Shown: piece after piece, positions 1-6,831 of the stretch
How the letters are laid out: each line of letters starts with the position of its first letter
How positions within the stretch are numbered: position 1 is the first letter of the stretch
From: PVC group bacterium
GTDB taxonomy: Bacteria > Verrucomicrobiota > Kiritimatiellia > SS1-B-03-39 > UBA6053
Length of the DNA: 8,647 bases
NCBI GenBank assembly: GCA_003565815.1
Contig: PXAS01000412.1
Span: forward strand, 1-8,647
Direction of reading: 5' to 3'
Made by a program: the position numbers and the translations under genes
Notes under the pieces: model-generated
Told to the model about the DNA's origin: nothing
What the model saw: only the letters and a program-made list of their open reading frames with translations
Database searches by the model: none

Positions 1-650
1 ACCGGAAACGAAGTGGGAACCACGGCAAGGTCCCCTGCGCTTTGCGCCCGGAACAGACGCGCCTTGGCCATTGCATACGCCTCCATGTCGTGGTGGCGGT
101 CCAAATGATTGGGAAACAGATTCAAGAGGATTCCGATGTCCGGGCGAAAGTCCCGGTTGGTTTCGGTTTGAAAGGAACTGAGTTCGATCACATGCACGTC
201 CGCCCGGGGACGTGTCCGGGCCACTTCGCTTACGGGCAGGCCAATATTGCCCGAAAGGGTCACGGTTTTCCCGGCGGCCCGAAGCAGGTCCGCCGCCAAC
301 ATGGCCATGGTGGTTTTCCCCAAGGAACCGGTGATCGCGACGACCCGCCCTTCCAGAAAAGAAGCCCCCAGGGCAAATTCGGGGATCGGGGCGATCTCCC
401 GTTGTCGGAGGGCCTCAAGCCAGGGGTGATCCATGGAGAAACCGGGGCTGACGATCACCCGGGAGGGGACGGCGTCCGGCAGTGTTCCTTGGAAGGGAAA
501 CCCGTCCGCCGCGAAAGCCTCGCGCAGCGGCGGCGGCGGCGGCGGCTTTTCCGCACAGACACACCCGCCGCCCAGACCTTGCGCCCGCAGGAGCTTTGCG
601 GCGGCCTGGCCGCTGCTTCCGGTTCCGAGTATGCAGGTGAAGGCATTCAT
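1..650 (-). CDS. murD: UDP-N-acetylmuramoyl-L-alanine--D-glutamate ligase (MurD), N-terminal part, cut by the window edge
   Basis: MurD adds D-glutamate to UDP-MurNAc-L-Ala in the cytoplasm, using ATP. The frame is open from the ATG at 650 to the window edge, giving 216 full codons of a family usually near 450. Seen in order: a UDP-binding N-terminal segment with GTGSSGQAAAKLL (residues 9-21), SPGF (68-71), the ATP P-loop ITGSLGKTT (106-114), GNIGLPV (134-140), the IELSSFQTE motif with the metal-binding Glu (155-163), NHLDRH (181-186) and the AK whose Lys196 should be the carbamylated lysine. The P-loop has Leu where the family usually has Asn (GTNGKT/GSNGKS). A run of six prolines (36-41), encoded by six CCG codons, lies in the short N-terminal domain. 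The ATG follows the mraY stop after one base (TAA-G-ATG) with only a weak GAAG upstream, so it is probably translated by coupling. It is distinguished from MurC, E and F by the ELSSFQ and HLDRH motifs and by its position. Confidence 0.95.
   Translation of the reverse strand, partial: MNAFTCILGTGSSGQAAAKLLRAQGLGGGCVCAEKPPPPPPLREAFAADGFPFQGTLPDAVPSRVIVSPGFSMDHPWLEALRQREIAPIPEFALGASFLEGRVVAITGSLGKTTMAMLAADLLRAAGKTVTLSGNIGLPVSEVARTRPRADVHVIELSSFQTETNRDFRPDIGILLNLFPNHLDRHHDMEAYAMAKARLFRAQSAGDLAVVPTSFP
528..545. repeat. (CGG)6 trinucleotide tract inside murD
   Basis: Six perfect CGG units on the plus strand read as six CCG proline codons in murD (residues 36-41). The tract lies in the N-terminal domain between the first beta-alpha unit and the LREAF helix, so changes in unit number would keep the frame. 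Confidence 0.8.
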
Positions 651-651
651 C

Positions 652-1806
652 TTATCGAATCTTCAGTGTGGCAATGCCGAGTATGGCGAAAATGATGGCC
701 AGGACCCAGAAACGAATGGTGACCAGTGTTTCCACCACTTCCACGTCCCGGCCTTCCCGTTCGGCGGCGTCTTTGGCTTCCATCTCGAAATGATGATGGA
801 TGGGTGCGCAACGGAAAATCCGCTTTCCGGTCAATTTGAAGGAGGCCACCTGCAATACCACGCTCACCGCCTCCATGACGAAAATCCCGCCCACGAAGAT
901 CAGGGTGATTTCCTGTTTGATGAGAATGGCGGCGGTGGCAATCCCGCCCCCCAGCGCCAAACTGCCCGTATCCCCCATGAACACGCGGGCGGGATGGCAA
1001 TTGAACCAGAGAAATCCGAGACCGCTGCCCAACAAACAGCCGAAAAACACCGCAAGCTCTTCGGACCCGGCAATGTAGGGCACCTGCAAATGTTCGGCGA
1101 AAACCACGTGCCCGGCCACATAGCTCATGGCCAGATAGGCCACGGCCACGGCGTTACTGCACCCAATCGCCAGTCCGTCCAGCCCATCGGTGAGGTTCAC
1201 GGCATTGCTGGCACCCAAAATCACCAGGGTCATGAAGACCATGGTCACCAGAAGCCCCATGCGGGGGATGACCGGTTCTTTCAGAAACGGCAGCATGAGC
1301 TGACGGCTGCGCTCCTGGGTTTCGGGCAACGTTTCCATCAAATAAAACAGCACCAAGACCCAACAGAACTGCCCCAGCAACTTCAGACGTCCGGAGATGC
1401 CGGCGCTGTTTTTTTTGCGGACTTTCATGTAGTCGTCGAGAAAGCCGATGCCTCCCATCCACAGCATCGCGGCCATGGCCAAGTAGGCAAAGGGACTGCC
1501 CGGACGGCACCAGAGGGCCACGGAAACGAAAAGCGTCCCCAAAATCAAGAGTCCGCCCATGGTTGGGGTCCCCGCTTTTTTGCGCTGCATTTTGAGGACT
1601 TCGTCATCGCGGACGGGTTGGCCGATTTTCAACTCCAACAATTTGCGGATGGCCCAGGGTCCCAGGATGAGGCTTAGCAGAAACCCCGTGGCGGCGCCGG
1701 CCATGGCCCGGAAGGTGACGTAGGCCAGCAACCGCAAAGGGCTGAGGGCCTCGCGCCATGCGGGGTCCCGCAACTCAAGCCACCACTCATAAATCCAATA
1801 CATCAT
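652..1806 (-). CDS. mraY: Phospho-N-acetylmuramoyl-pentapeptide-transferase (MraY)
   Basis: MraY is a polytopic membrane enzyme that transfers phospho-MurNAc-pentapeptide from UDP to undecaprenyl phosphate, making lipid I. The 384-residue protein (the family is usually about 360) has GTPTMGG (79-85), the catalytic DDYMK (124-128), NAVNLTDGLDG (201-211), HPARVFMGDTGSLALGG (271-287) and APIHHHFE (334-341), with many hydrophobic helices and the typical ending GIATLKIR. Between HHH and the last transmembrane helix (RFW) there are 25 residues against 13 in E. coli, a charged insertion of about 12. The N-terminus is extended by an aromatic MMYWIYEWW segment. The ATG at 1806 overlaps the murF stop by 4 nt (ATGA), with AAGGAAG nine bases upstream. 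The next codon is also ATG, so a start at 1803 is possible. An A8 run encodes RKKN just after the catalytic Asp pair. Confidence 0.97.
   Translation of the reverse strand: MMYWIYEWWLELRDPAWREALSPLRLLAYVTFRAMAGAATGFLLSLILGPWAIRKLLELKIGQPVRDDEVLKMQRKKAGTPTMGGLLILGTLFVSVALWCRPGSPFAYLAMAAMLWMGGIGFLDDYMKVRKKNSAGISGRLKLLGQFCWVLVLFYLMETLPETQERSRQLMLPFLKEPVIPRMGLLVTMVFMTLVILGASNAVNLTDGLDGLAIGCSNAVAVAYLAMSYVAGHVVFAEHLQVPYIAGSEELAVFFGCLLGSGLGFLWFNCHPARVFMGDTGSLALGGGIATAAILIKQEITLIFVGGIFVMEAVSVVLQVASFKLTGKRIFRCAPIHHHFEMEAKDAAEREGRDVEVVETLVTIRFWVLAIIFAILGIATLKIR
1409..1416 (-). repeat. A8 homopolymer in mraY
   Basis: Eight T on the plus strand, read as AAA AAA AA(C) on the coding strand (Lys131, Lys132, Asn133), a few codons after the DDYMK motif. 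It is the longest A run within a coding region of the window and a possible slippage site. Confidence 0.7.
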
Positions 1807-3179
1807 GTTCCGGGTCTTCCTTCAGGGGGGTCCACGTTTAAACAGGGAATCAAACGTTCAAGTTGGTCGGCGCGGGAAGCCTTGATCAAAATGCCGGATC
1901 CGGGACCGGCGCATTCCCGCAGGCGTTTGGCGGCATCTTCCACCGTGTCCACGCAATATTTCGGCGCCATGGTTGCGCCCTCGGCGATCCACCGGGCTTT
2001 TTCTCCCACGCAGATCAAGCCGTGGAAAGAGAATTCCGACAGAAATCCGCCGAGTTCACGATGGGCGCGTTCCTCTCCGCGACCCAATTCCGCCATACTG
2101 CCCAGCACCAGCCATTTCTCCACGGGACGCTCCAGAGCGGCAAAGGTTTTCACGGCGCTGCGCATGCTCAGCGGGTTCGCGTTATAGGCGTCATTGATCA
2201 CGGTCCAAGGACCCGCCTTGACGGTTTCCCAGCGCATCGGGGCCGGCGCGAAACGCCCGACACCGTCACAAATTTCCTTGGGGGTCAGCCCGAATTCGCG
2301 GGCCACGACAACCGCCAAGAGCAAATTGCGCATCATATGGGTTCCGGGAAGGGGCATGGGCACTTCGAAAGAAAGTCCATGCCGATTGTCCACCACATGC
2401 AAATAAAGGCCGCCCGCGTCCGAGGGGCGTCCGGTGTAATCCGCCGATTCCCGCAAAGAGCAACGCACCACCCGACATTTCGCGTGCGCCAAGAGGCAGG
2501 CCCGCCAAGGCGAGTCGATATCCACCACCGCCAACCCCTCGGGGGGCAAACCGGCCAACAAGGCGGCTTTTTCGCGGGCAATGCCCTCCACATCGTCAAA
2601 GGCTTCCAAATGCGCTTCGCCAATGGAGGTCACCAATCCGCAAATGGGCTTCAGGATGGCGGTCAAACTTGCGATTTCGCCGGGATGGTTCATGCCCAGC
2701 TCAAACACGCCGAAATCATCCGTCGGAGACATGCCGAGCATACTCAAGGGGAGGCCAATGTGGTTGTTCCAATTTCCCCGGGTTTTGCACGTGTCCCCCC
2801 TGCAAGCCAGCATCTCGGCGATCAGATCCTTGACCGTGGTTTTCCCGGCGCTGCCGGTCACCCCCACAATCAGCCCCCCGAGGGTTTGCCGAAAGCCGGC
2901 GGCAAGATCCTTCAACGCTTGATACGGGTCGGACACCTCCAAACAAGGAAGTGCGGGATGTGCCCTTCCTTGACTGCACAATGCGGCCACCGCGCCGTCG
3001 TTGGCCGCCGTTTCGAGAAAATCGTGGCCATCAAAGCGCTCGCCCGGCAACGCGACATACAACGCCCCATCGACCATGGCACGGGTGTCGTGCACTACGG
3101 CTTTGATGGGGGCGCCCGGTTGTCGGGTCCACGTCCCCCGGGTCCAGGCCTGCAAATATTCGGGATCAAAACGCGTCAT
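1803..3179 (-). CDS. murF: UDP-N-acetylmuramoyl-tripeptide--D-alanyl-D-alanine ligase (MurF)
   Basis: MurF completes the cytoplasmic precursor by adding D-Ala-D-Ala to UDP-MurNAc-tripeptide with ATP. The 458-residue product shows the N-terminal substrate domain (VVHDTRAMVDGALYVALPG, 28-46), the P-loop GVTGSAGKTTVKDL (106-119), the MurF signature GNWNNHIGLPLSML (135-148), FELGMNHPGEI (159-169), GEAHLEAF (187-194), NDAYNANPLSM (329-339) and VLGSMAELG (358-366). The length fits the family. The C-terminal motif usually read as KGSR is KASR here (433-436). The open frame extends to 3305, but that would overlap murE by 125 nt with an unfamily-like tail. The chosen ATG at 3179 lies one base after the murE TGA, behind GGAGG at 3195-3191, and opens with a normal MurF N-terminus. 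The stop overlaps the mraY start by 4 nt. Confidence 0.97.
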   Translation of the reverse strand: MTRFDPEYLQAWTRGTWTRQPGAPIKAVVHDTRAMVDGALYVALPGERFDGHDFLETAANDGAVAALCSQGRAHPALPCLEVSDPYQALKDLAAGFRQTLGGLIVGVTGSAGKTTVKDLIAEMLACRGDTCKTRGNWNNHIGLPLSMLGMSPTDDFGVFELGMNHPGEIASLTAILKPICGLVTSIGEAHLEAFDDVEGIAREKAALLAGLPPEGLAVVDIDSPWRACLLAHAKCRVVRCSLRESADYTGRPSDAGGLYLHVVDNRHGLSFEVPMPLPGTHMMRNLLLAVVVAREFGLTPKEICDGVGRFAPAPMRWETVKAGPWTVINDAYNANPLSMRSAVKTFAALERPVEKWLVLGSMAELGRGEERAHRELGGFLSEFSFHGLICVGEKARWIAEGATMAPKYCVDTVEDAAKRLRECAGPGSGILIKASRADQLERLIPCLNVDPPEGRPGT

Positions 3180-3180
3180 G

Positions 3181-4683
3181 TCAGGAAACACCTCCCACGG
3201 GACACAAGTCACGCTTTCGCAAACACTTTTTCGCAACCTCCCGGTCGTCAAAGGGGACTTTCGAGTTTGCGAATTCCTGGGTGGCTTCATGTCCTTTTCC
3301 GGCAATGAGCAACAAATCGTCCGGCCCCAACATTTCCACCCCCCTGCGGATGGCGGCGGCGCGGTCGGGAATCACCTCGATCAACGTTTTGGACGGAATT
3401 CCTTCCAACATGTCCGTGAAAATCCGATGGGGATCTTCGGTTCGGGGATTGTCCTGGGTCAAAATGAGGAAATCCCCATGGGCGGCGGCCCGGGCGGCCA
3501 TGGGGGCGCGCTTGCCGCGATCCCGGTCCCCGCCGCAACCAAAGACCACGATCAGGCGGCCCTTTGTCAGCGGACGCAGGGTTTCCAGGACATTTTCCAA
3601 TGCATCCGGGGTGTGCGCGTAATCCACGACCACGCGTCCCACGGTGGACGGCAGGCTTTCCAAACGTCCCGGCGCCGCCATCAGTCCGGGAACCAGAGGC
3701 AAAATCAATGACAGAGGGGTTCCGCCCGCGGCCAGCACCGCGATGGCTTGCAGGGCATTTCTGACATTGTGGTGACCGGGAATCTGCAAGACCAATTCCC
3801 CTTCCCCCCAAGGCGTGAGGAGACGGGCCCGGGTACCGTCCCGGTTGCACTGGAGATCCTCGGCGCGAACGTCGCAATCGGGCGCCAATCCGCAGGTCAA
3901 GACCTTGTCCCCATGCGCTTTGGCCAAACGGCGGGACCAGGCATCTTCACCGACGATACGGGTGGTGACCGAGGGAAAGGCAAACAAACGCGCTTTGGCG
4001 CGGAAGTACGATTCCATGTCCGCATGATAATCCAGATGATCCTGGCTGAGATTGGTAAAAACCGCCGTGTCCACTTCCAGTCCTTCCACCCGGCATTGAT
4101 CCAGGGCATGGGAAGAAATTTCCATCACACACTCGGTACAATCCGCGTCCCGCATGGCCCGGAGCAACCCGTGGAGTTCCGGGGCGCCGGGCGTGGTCCG
4201 TCGGGCGGGGATCTCCCGGGATCCGAAGGCATATGAAACGGTGCCCAGCATGCCGCAACGAAGCCCCAGGCCCTCAAAGAGTTGGCGGACGAAGGCGGCC
4301 ACGGTCGTTTTCCCGTTGGTGCCGGTGATGCCAATCAGGTTCAACTCGGCGGCGGGGTTTCCATGAAAGGCACAGGCCAGTCGCGCCAAAGCGGCCCGGG
4401 AATCGGGCACCACCACGCAAGGCGCCTTGAGGGGATGGCCGGGGGCTTTCTCCACCACCAACCCGGTGGCTCCGCGGCGAACGGCCTCGTCCAAATACGC
4501 GTGTCCATCCATTTTCGTGCCCTGAACGGCATGGAAAATCACCCCCGGGCGCACTTGGCGGGAATCGGGCGTCACCCCGTGCAATTGCTCCGGCCATTGG
4601 GCGGGCAAGCGGGCGCCCGGCGCCAGCCCCAGCGCCGTCCGCCAGATTTCAGGAGGCAAAAAAACGCCTTCATGTGCGTTCAT
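3181..4683 (-). CDS. murE: UDP-N-acetylmuramoyl-L-alanyl-D-glutamate--2,6-diaminopimelate ligase (MurE)
   Basis: MurE adds the third residue of the stem peptide to UDP-MurNAc-L-Ala-D-Glu with ATP, in the cytoplasm. The 500-residue protein has the UDP-binding domain with DSRQVRPGVIFHAVQG (40-55), the P-loop GITGTNGKTT (118-127), TTPG (163-166), MEISSHALDQ (187-196), NLSQDHLDYH (211-220), Lys230 as the expected carbamylated residue, GHHNVRNALQA (303-313), VDYAHTPDALE (353-363), FGCGGDRDRGKR (381-392), DNPR (411-414) and AGKGHE (461-466). DNPR is the established marker of meso-diaminopimelate ligases as opposed to L-lysine ones, so the wall is predicted to be mDAP type. The open frame reaches 4794, but the ATG at 4683 follows the ftsI TGA by one base, sits 8 nt behind GGAGGG, and gives a normal family length. 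The longer start would overlap ftsI by 110 nt. Confidence 0.97.
   Translation of the reverse strand: MNAHEGVFLPPEIWRTALGLAPGARLPAQWPEQLHGVTPDSRQVRPGVIFHAVQGTKMDGHAYLDEAVRRGATGLVVEKAPGHPLKAPCVVVPDSRAALARLACAFHGNPAAELNLIGITGTNGKTTVAAFVRQLFEGLGLRCGMLGTVSYAFGSREIPARRTTPGAPELHGLLRAMRDADCTECVMEISSHALDQCRVEGLEVDTAVFTNLSQDHLDYHADMESYFRAKARLFAFPSVTTRIVGEDAWSRRLAKAHGDKVLTCGLAPDCDVRAEDLQCNRDGTRARLLTPWGEGELVLQIPGHHNVRNALQAIAVLAAGGTPLSLILPLVPGLMAAPGRLESLPSTVGRVVVDYAHTPDALENVLETLRPLTKGRLIVVFGCGGDRDRGKRAPMAARAAAHGDFLILTQDNPRTEDPHRIFTDMLEGIPSKTLIEVIPDRAAAIRRGVEMLGPDDLLLIAGKGHEATQEFANSKVPFDDREVAKKCLRKRDLCPVGGVS
3191..3195 (-). promoter_or_regulatory. Ribosome binding site of murF
   Basis: GGAGG on the minus strand within the last codons of murE, 11 nt before the ATG at 3179. 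It supports that start over the longer frame from 3305. Confidence 0.7.
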
Positions 4684-4684
4684 T

Positions 4685-6409
4685 TCAAAAGCCCTCCGGC
4701 GGAATGCCATAGTAGCCAATGGCGTACTCGGCGATTTCCTTGAACACGGGCGCGGCCACGGAACCTCCGGTGCGCAGCTCTCCCTGCGGTTCATCGATGC
4801 TCACGAGAATGGTCACGGCGGGATTTTGCGCGGGCAAAAACCCGACAAAGCTGGCCACGTTCAGTTTATCCGCATACCCGCCGCCCGGCAGTACTTTTTG
4901 GGCGGTCCCGGTTTTCCCGGCGATTTCAAAGCCCTCGATCGCGGCGCGGCGCCCCGTCCCGCCGGGACGGGTAACCCCCGCGAGCATGCGTCTCATTTCC
5001 CGCGCGACCTCGGGGCGTACCACTGGCGGACCCGCCTCCTCCGGGTGGCGCTTGAACAACAAATCTCCGGAGGGAGAACGCACTTCCCGCACCACGTACG
5101 GACGCATCAACACCCCATCATTGGCAATGGCATTCATGGCCGCCGCCATTTGGACCGCCGTTACGTTCACGGCGTGGCCAATGGACATGCGGCTATGGGT
5201 CAGACTGTCCCAATTTCGGGGGGCATGCATGATCCCGGATTCTTCGCCCGGCAAATCGATGCCCGTCCGCTGGCCAAACCCGAAATCACGCAAATACCCG
5301 TACATCATGTCCGGAGACATGCGCAGGGCGATTTTCGCGGTGCCGATGTTGCTGGATTTGTGCAAAACTTCTTCGGCGGTGAGGCGGGCATAGGGATGAT
5401 AATCGCGCAAAGGACGGTTGCGGTGAATCCAGACCCCGTATTCACAATCAATGATTTCTTCGGGATCCACCAAGCCTTCGTTCAATGCGGCCGCGAAAAT
5501 CAAGCCTTTGAAAATGGATCCCGGCTCATAACTGCCGGTGACATTGCGATTGCGCATGTTCTCGCTGGGGGTACGGTTGAAGGCATTGGGATCATAGTCC
5601 GGTCGGCTGGCCATGGCCAGAATTTCACCGGTTTTGACATCCATGACCAAGGCCCACCCGCCTGCGGCTCCGAACTGTTCCAAGGCCTTGTCCAGGGCCT
5701 CCTCCACGCCGTATTGAAGATACATGTCAACGGTCAGGGTCACATCGGCGCCATCGGTGGGGTCGATTTGCAAAGAACGGCGGCTGGCCATTTCGCGCCT
5801 GCGGCCATCTTTTTCACTCACGCGAATTCCGCCCCGGCTCTGCAGAAAGCGATGCATGGTTTGTTCCACGCCGGCCGAGCCCACATCCTCGCGATTGACA
5901 AAGCCCACCACGTGACTGAGCAGGTTTTGATGGGGGTAGGTACGGACATTGATGTTGTCCATCACCACCCCGTTCCTCAAGGAATGCGCCCTCAGATAGG
6001 CATCCAGTTCCTCGGCCCGGGGTTCTTCCACGAATTGCTCCAAAGATGCGAATTGTCGATGGGTTTCCTGAAGGCGGGCGCCAATCATGGCGGGCTCGAC
6101 ATGCAGAAACCGGGACAGGGCCGCTTGGACCAGTTGGGGATTGTTGTGCGCATGAATGAAACTCGGGTCCACGCCCACATTCTTTCTGGATTCGTCCAAA
6201 GCCAATAGCCTGCCATTGCGATCCCGCACGGCGCCGCGGGCCGCTTTCAATTCTTCACGATGGATCACGCGACGCTGATAAGTCAGTCGCAGCTCGGAGT
6301 GGTCTCCGAGCTGCAAATGAGCCACCCGCGCGGCGAGTCCGCCGAACACAGCTAAAATGAACAGGCCGGTCAACCCGGCCCGCAATCGCAGACCGCTGAT
6401 TTTTTTCAC
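4685..6409 (-). CDS. ftsI: Peptidoglycan D,D-transpeptidase FtsI (class B penicillin-binding protein 3)
   Basis: FtsI is the septal class B PBP that cross-links new peptidoglycan during division, acting outside the inner membrane with FtsW and the FtsQ-L-B complex. The 574-residue product has a short basic cytoplasmic tail, one transmembrane helix (about 11-29), the PBP dimer domain opening with RGAVRDRNGRLLA (58-70), and the transpeptidase domain with catalytic SIFK (Ser298, Lys301), SSN (352-354) and KTGTAQ (499-504), plus FGFGQRTGIDLPGE (376-389). It has no C-terminal PASTA repeats, and the length is normal. The open frame starts at an ATG at 6481, but that gives an extension lying over ftsL. 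The GTG at 6409 overlaps the ftsL TGA by 4 nt (GTGA) with GGAGG 12 nt upstream, and it places the membrane helix as expected. The ATG at 6481 remains possible. Synteny between ftsL and murE supports FtsI rather than the elongation PBP2. Confidence 0.95.
   Translation of the reverse strand: MKKISGLRLRAGLTGLFILAVFGGLAARVAHLQLGDHSELRLTYQRRVIHREELKAARGAVRDRNGRLLALDESRKNVGVDPSFIHAHNNPQLVQAALSRFLHVEPAMIGARLQETHRQFASLEQFVEEPRAEELDAYLRAHSLRNGVVMDNINVRTYPHQNLLSHVVGFVNREDVGSAGVEQTMHRFLQSRGGIRVSEKDGRRREMASRRSLQIDPTDGADVTLTVDMYLQYGVEEALDKALEQFGAAGGWALVMDVKTGEILAMASRPDYDPNAFNRTPSENMRNRNVTGSYEPGSIFKGLIFAAALNEGLVDPEEIIDCEYGVWIHRNRPLRDYHPYARLTAEEVLHKSSNIGTAKIALRMSPDMMYGYLRDFGFGQRTGIDLPGEESGIMHAPRNWDSLTHSRMSIGHAVNVTAVQMAAAMNAIANDGVLMRPYVVREVRSPSGDLLFKRHPEEAGPPVVRPEVAREMRRMLAGVTRPGGTGRRAAIEGFEIAGKTGTAQKVLPGGGYADKLNVASFVGFLPAQNPAVTILVSIDEPQGELRTGGSVAAPVFKEIAEYAIGYYGIPPEGF
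4692..4697 (-). promoter_or_regulatory. Ribosome binding site of murE
   Basis: GGAGGG on the minus strand, inside the last codons of ftsI and 8 nt before the ATG at 4683. It decides the murE start against the upstream ATG at 4794. Confidence 0.75.
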
Positions 6410-6831
6410 CGCACGCTCATGCCTCCACGATTCGAATCCAAGCGACTGACCATGGTGCGTTCGCCATGGCCGCTTTCCCACAGGGCCATGTCCCGAATGT
6501 GGATCACTTGGTCATGACGAGGCAGGCCCATGTTCAGATTATTGGCCCTCAGGGCCGCTTGGAGGTTGCGGGGACTGATCATGTCATTCCAGCGGACCTC
6601 CTCCCCGGCCACCCGTCGACGCAGTTGCTCCAACTCGTGCTCCTCGGTTTTAATCTGGCGCGCCAGGGCTTCGGTCCGACTGCACAACAACAGGTAGAAG
6701 ATGCCACCGGCACCCAAAAGCACTGCGATCAACGCCGAGCGCATGGGCATGCGGAATCCCTGCGTCTGCAGTTTCCGATTGCGGGATCTCGTGGCCGTGG
6801 TTTTTCTTTTGATTTTACGCTTTGCCGTCAT
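6406..6831 (-). CDS. ftsL: Cell division protein FtsL (FtsL/DivIC-like)
   Basis: FtsL is a small bitopic membrane protein that, with FtsB and FtsQ, recruits and activates FtsW-FtsI at the septum. The sequence is too divergent to name by itself; the call rests on architecture and position between rsmH and ftsI. The 141-residue product has a strongly basic cytoplasmic tail (1-30, rich in K and R), a single transmembrane helix (about 31-49) and a periplasmic helical segment with coiled-coil character (about 52-80, EEHELEQLRRRVAGEE). A family-like ending SPRNLQAALRANNLNMGLP (86-104) follows. The ATG at 6831 has AAAGGA 7 nt upstream and overlaps rsmH by 17 nt. The frame can be extended seven codons to a TTG at 6852, which is less likely. 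The stop overlaps the ftsI GTG. Confidence 0.88.
   Translation of the reverse strand: MTAKRKIKRKTTATRSRNRKLQTQGFRMPMRSALIAVLLGAGGIFYLLLCSRTEALARQIKTEEHELEQLRRRVAGEEVRWNDMISPRNLQAALRANNLNMGLPRHDQVIHIRDMALWESGHGERTMVSRLDSNRGGMSVR
6422..6426 (-). promoter_or_regulatory. Ribosome binding site of ftsI
   Basis: GGAGG on the minus strand, 12 nt before the GTG at 6409. This is the best Shine-Dalgarno match for ftsI and favours the GTG start. Confidence 0.55.

Noticed and set aside
433..1677. 414-codon open frame on the plus strand
   Set aside because: It lies wholly antisense to murD and mraY, is rich in His, Gly and Gln, and has no family motifs. It is a shadow of GC-rich codon use on the other strand.
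3180..3305. Longer start for murF at 3305
   Set aside because: It would overlap murE by 125 nt and add 42 residues unlike MurF. The ATG at 3179 has a good GGAGG and a 1-nt junction.
1863..3308. 481-codon open frame on the plus strand
   Set aside because: It is antisense to murF with low-complexity composition and no recognisable domain, while the opposite strand carries every MurF motif.
4684..4794. Longer start for murE at 4794
   Set aside because: It would overlap ftsI by 110 nt and add 37 Arg- and Pro-rich residues. The ATG at 4683 has GGAGGG at ideal spacing.
4826..6208. 460-codon open frame on the plus strand
   Set aside because: It is antisense to ftsI, whose three catalytic motifs are intact. 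The plus frame has no motifs and no plausible upstream signals.
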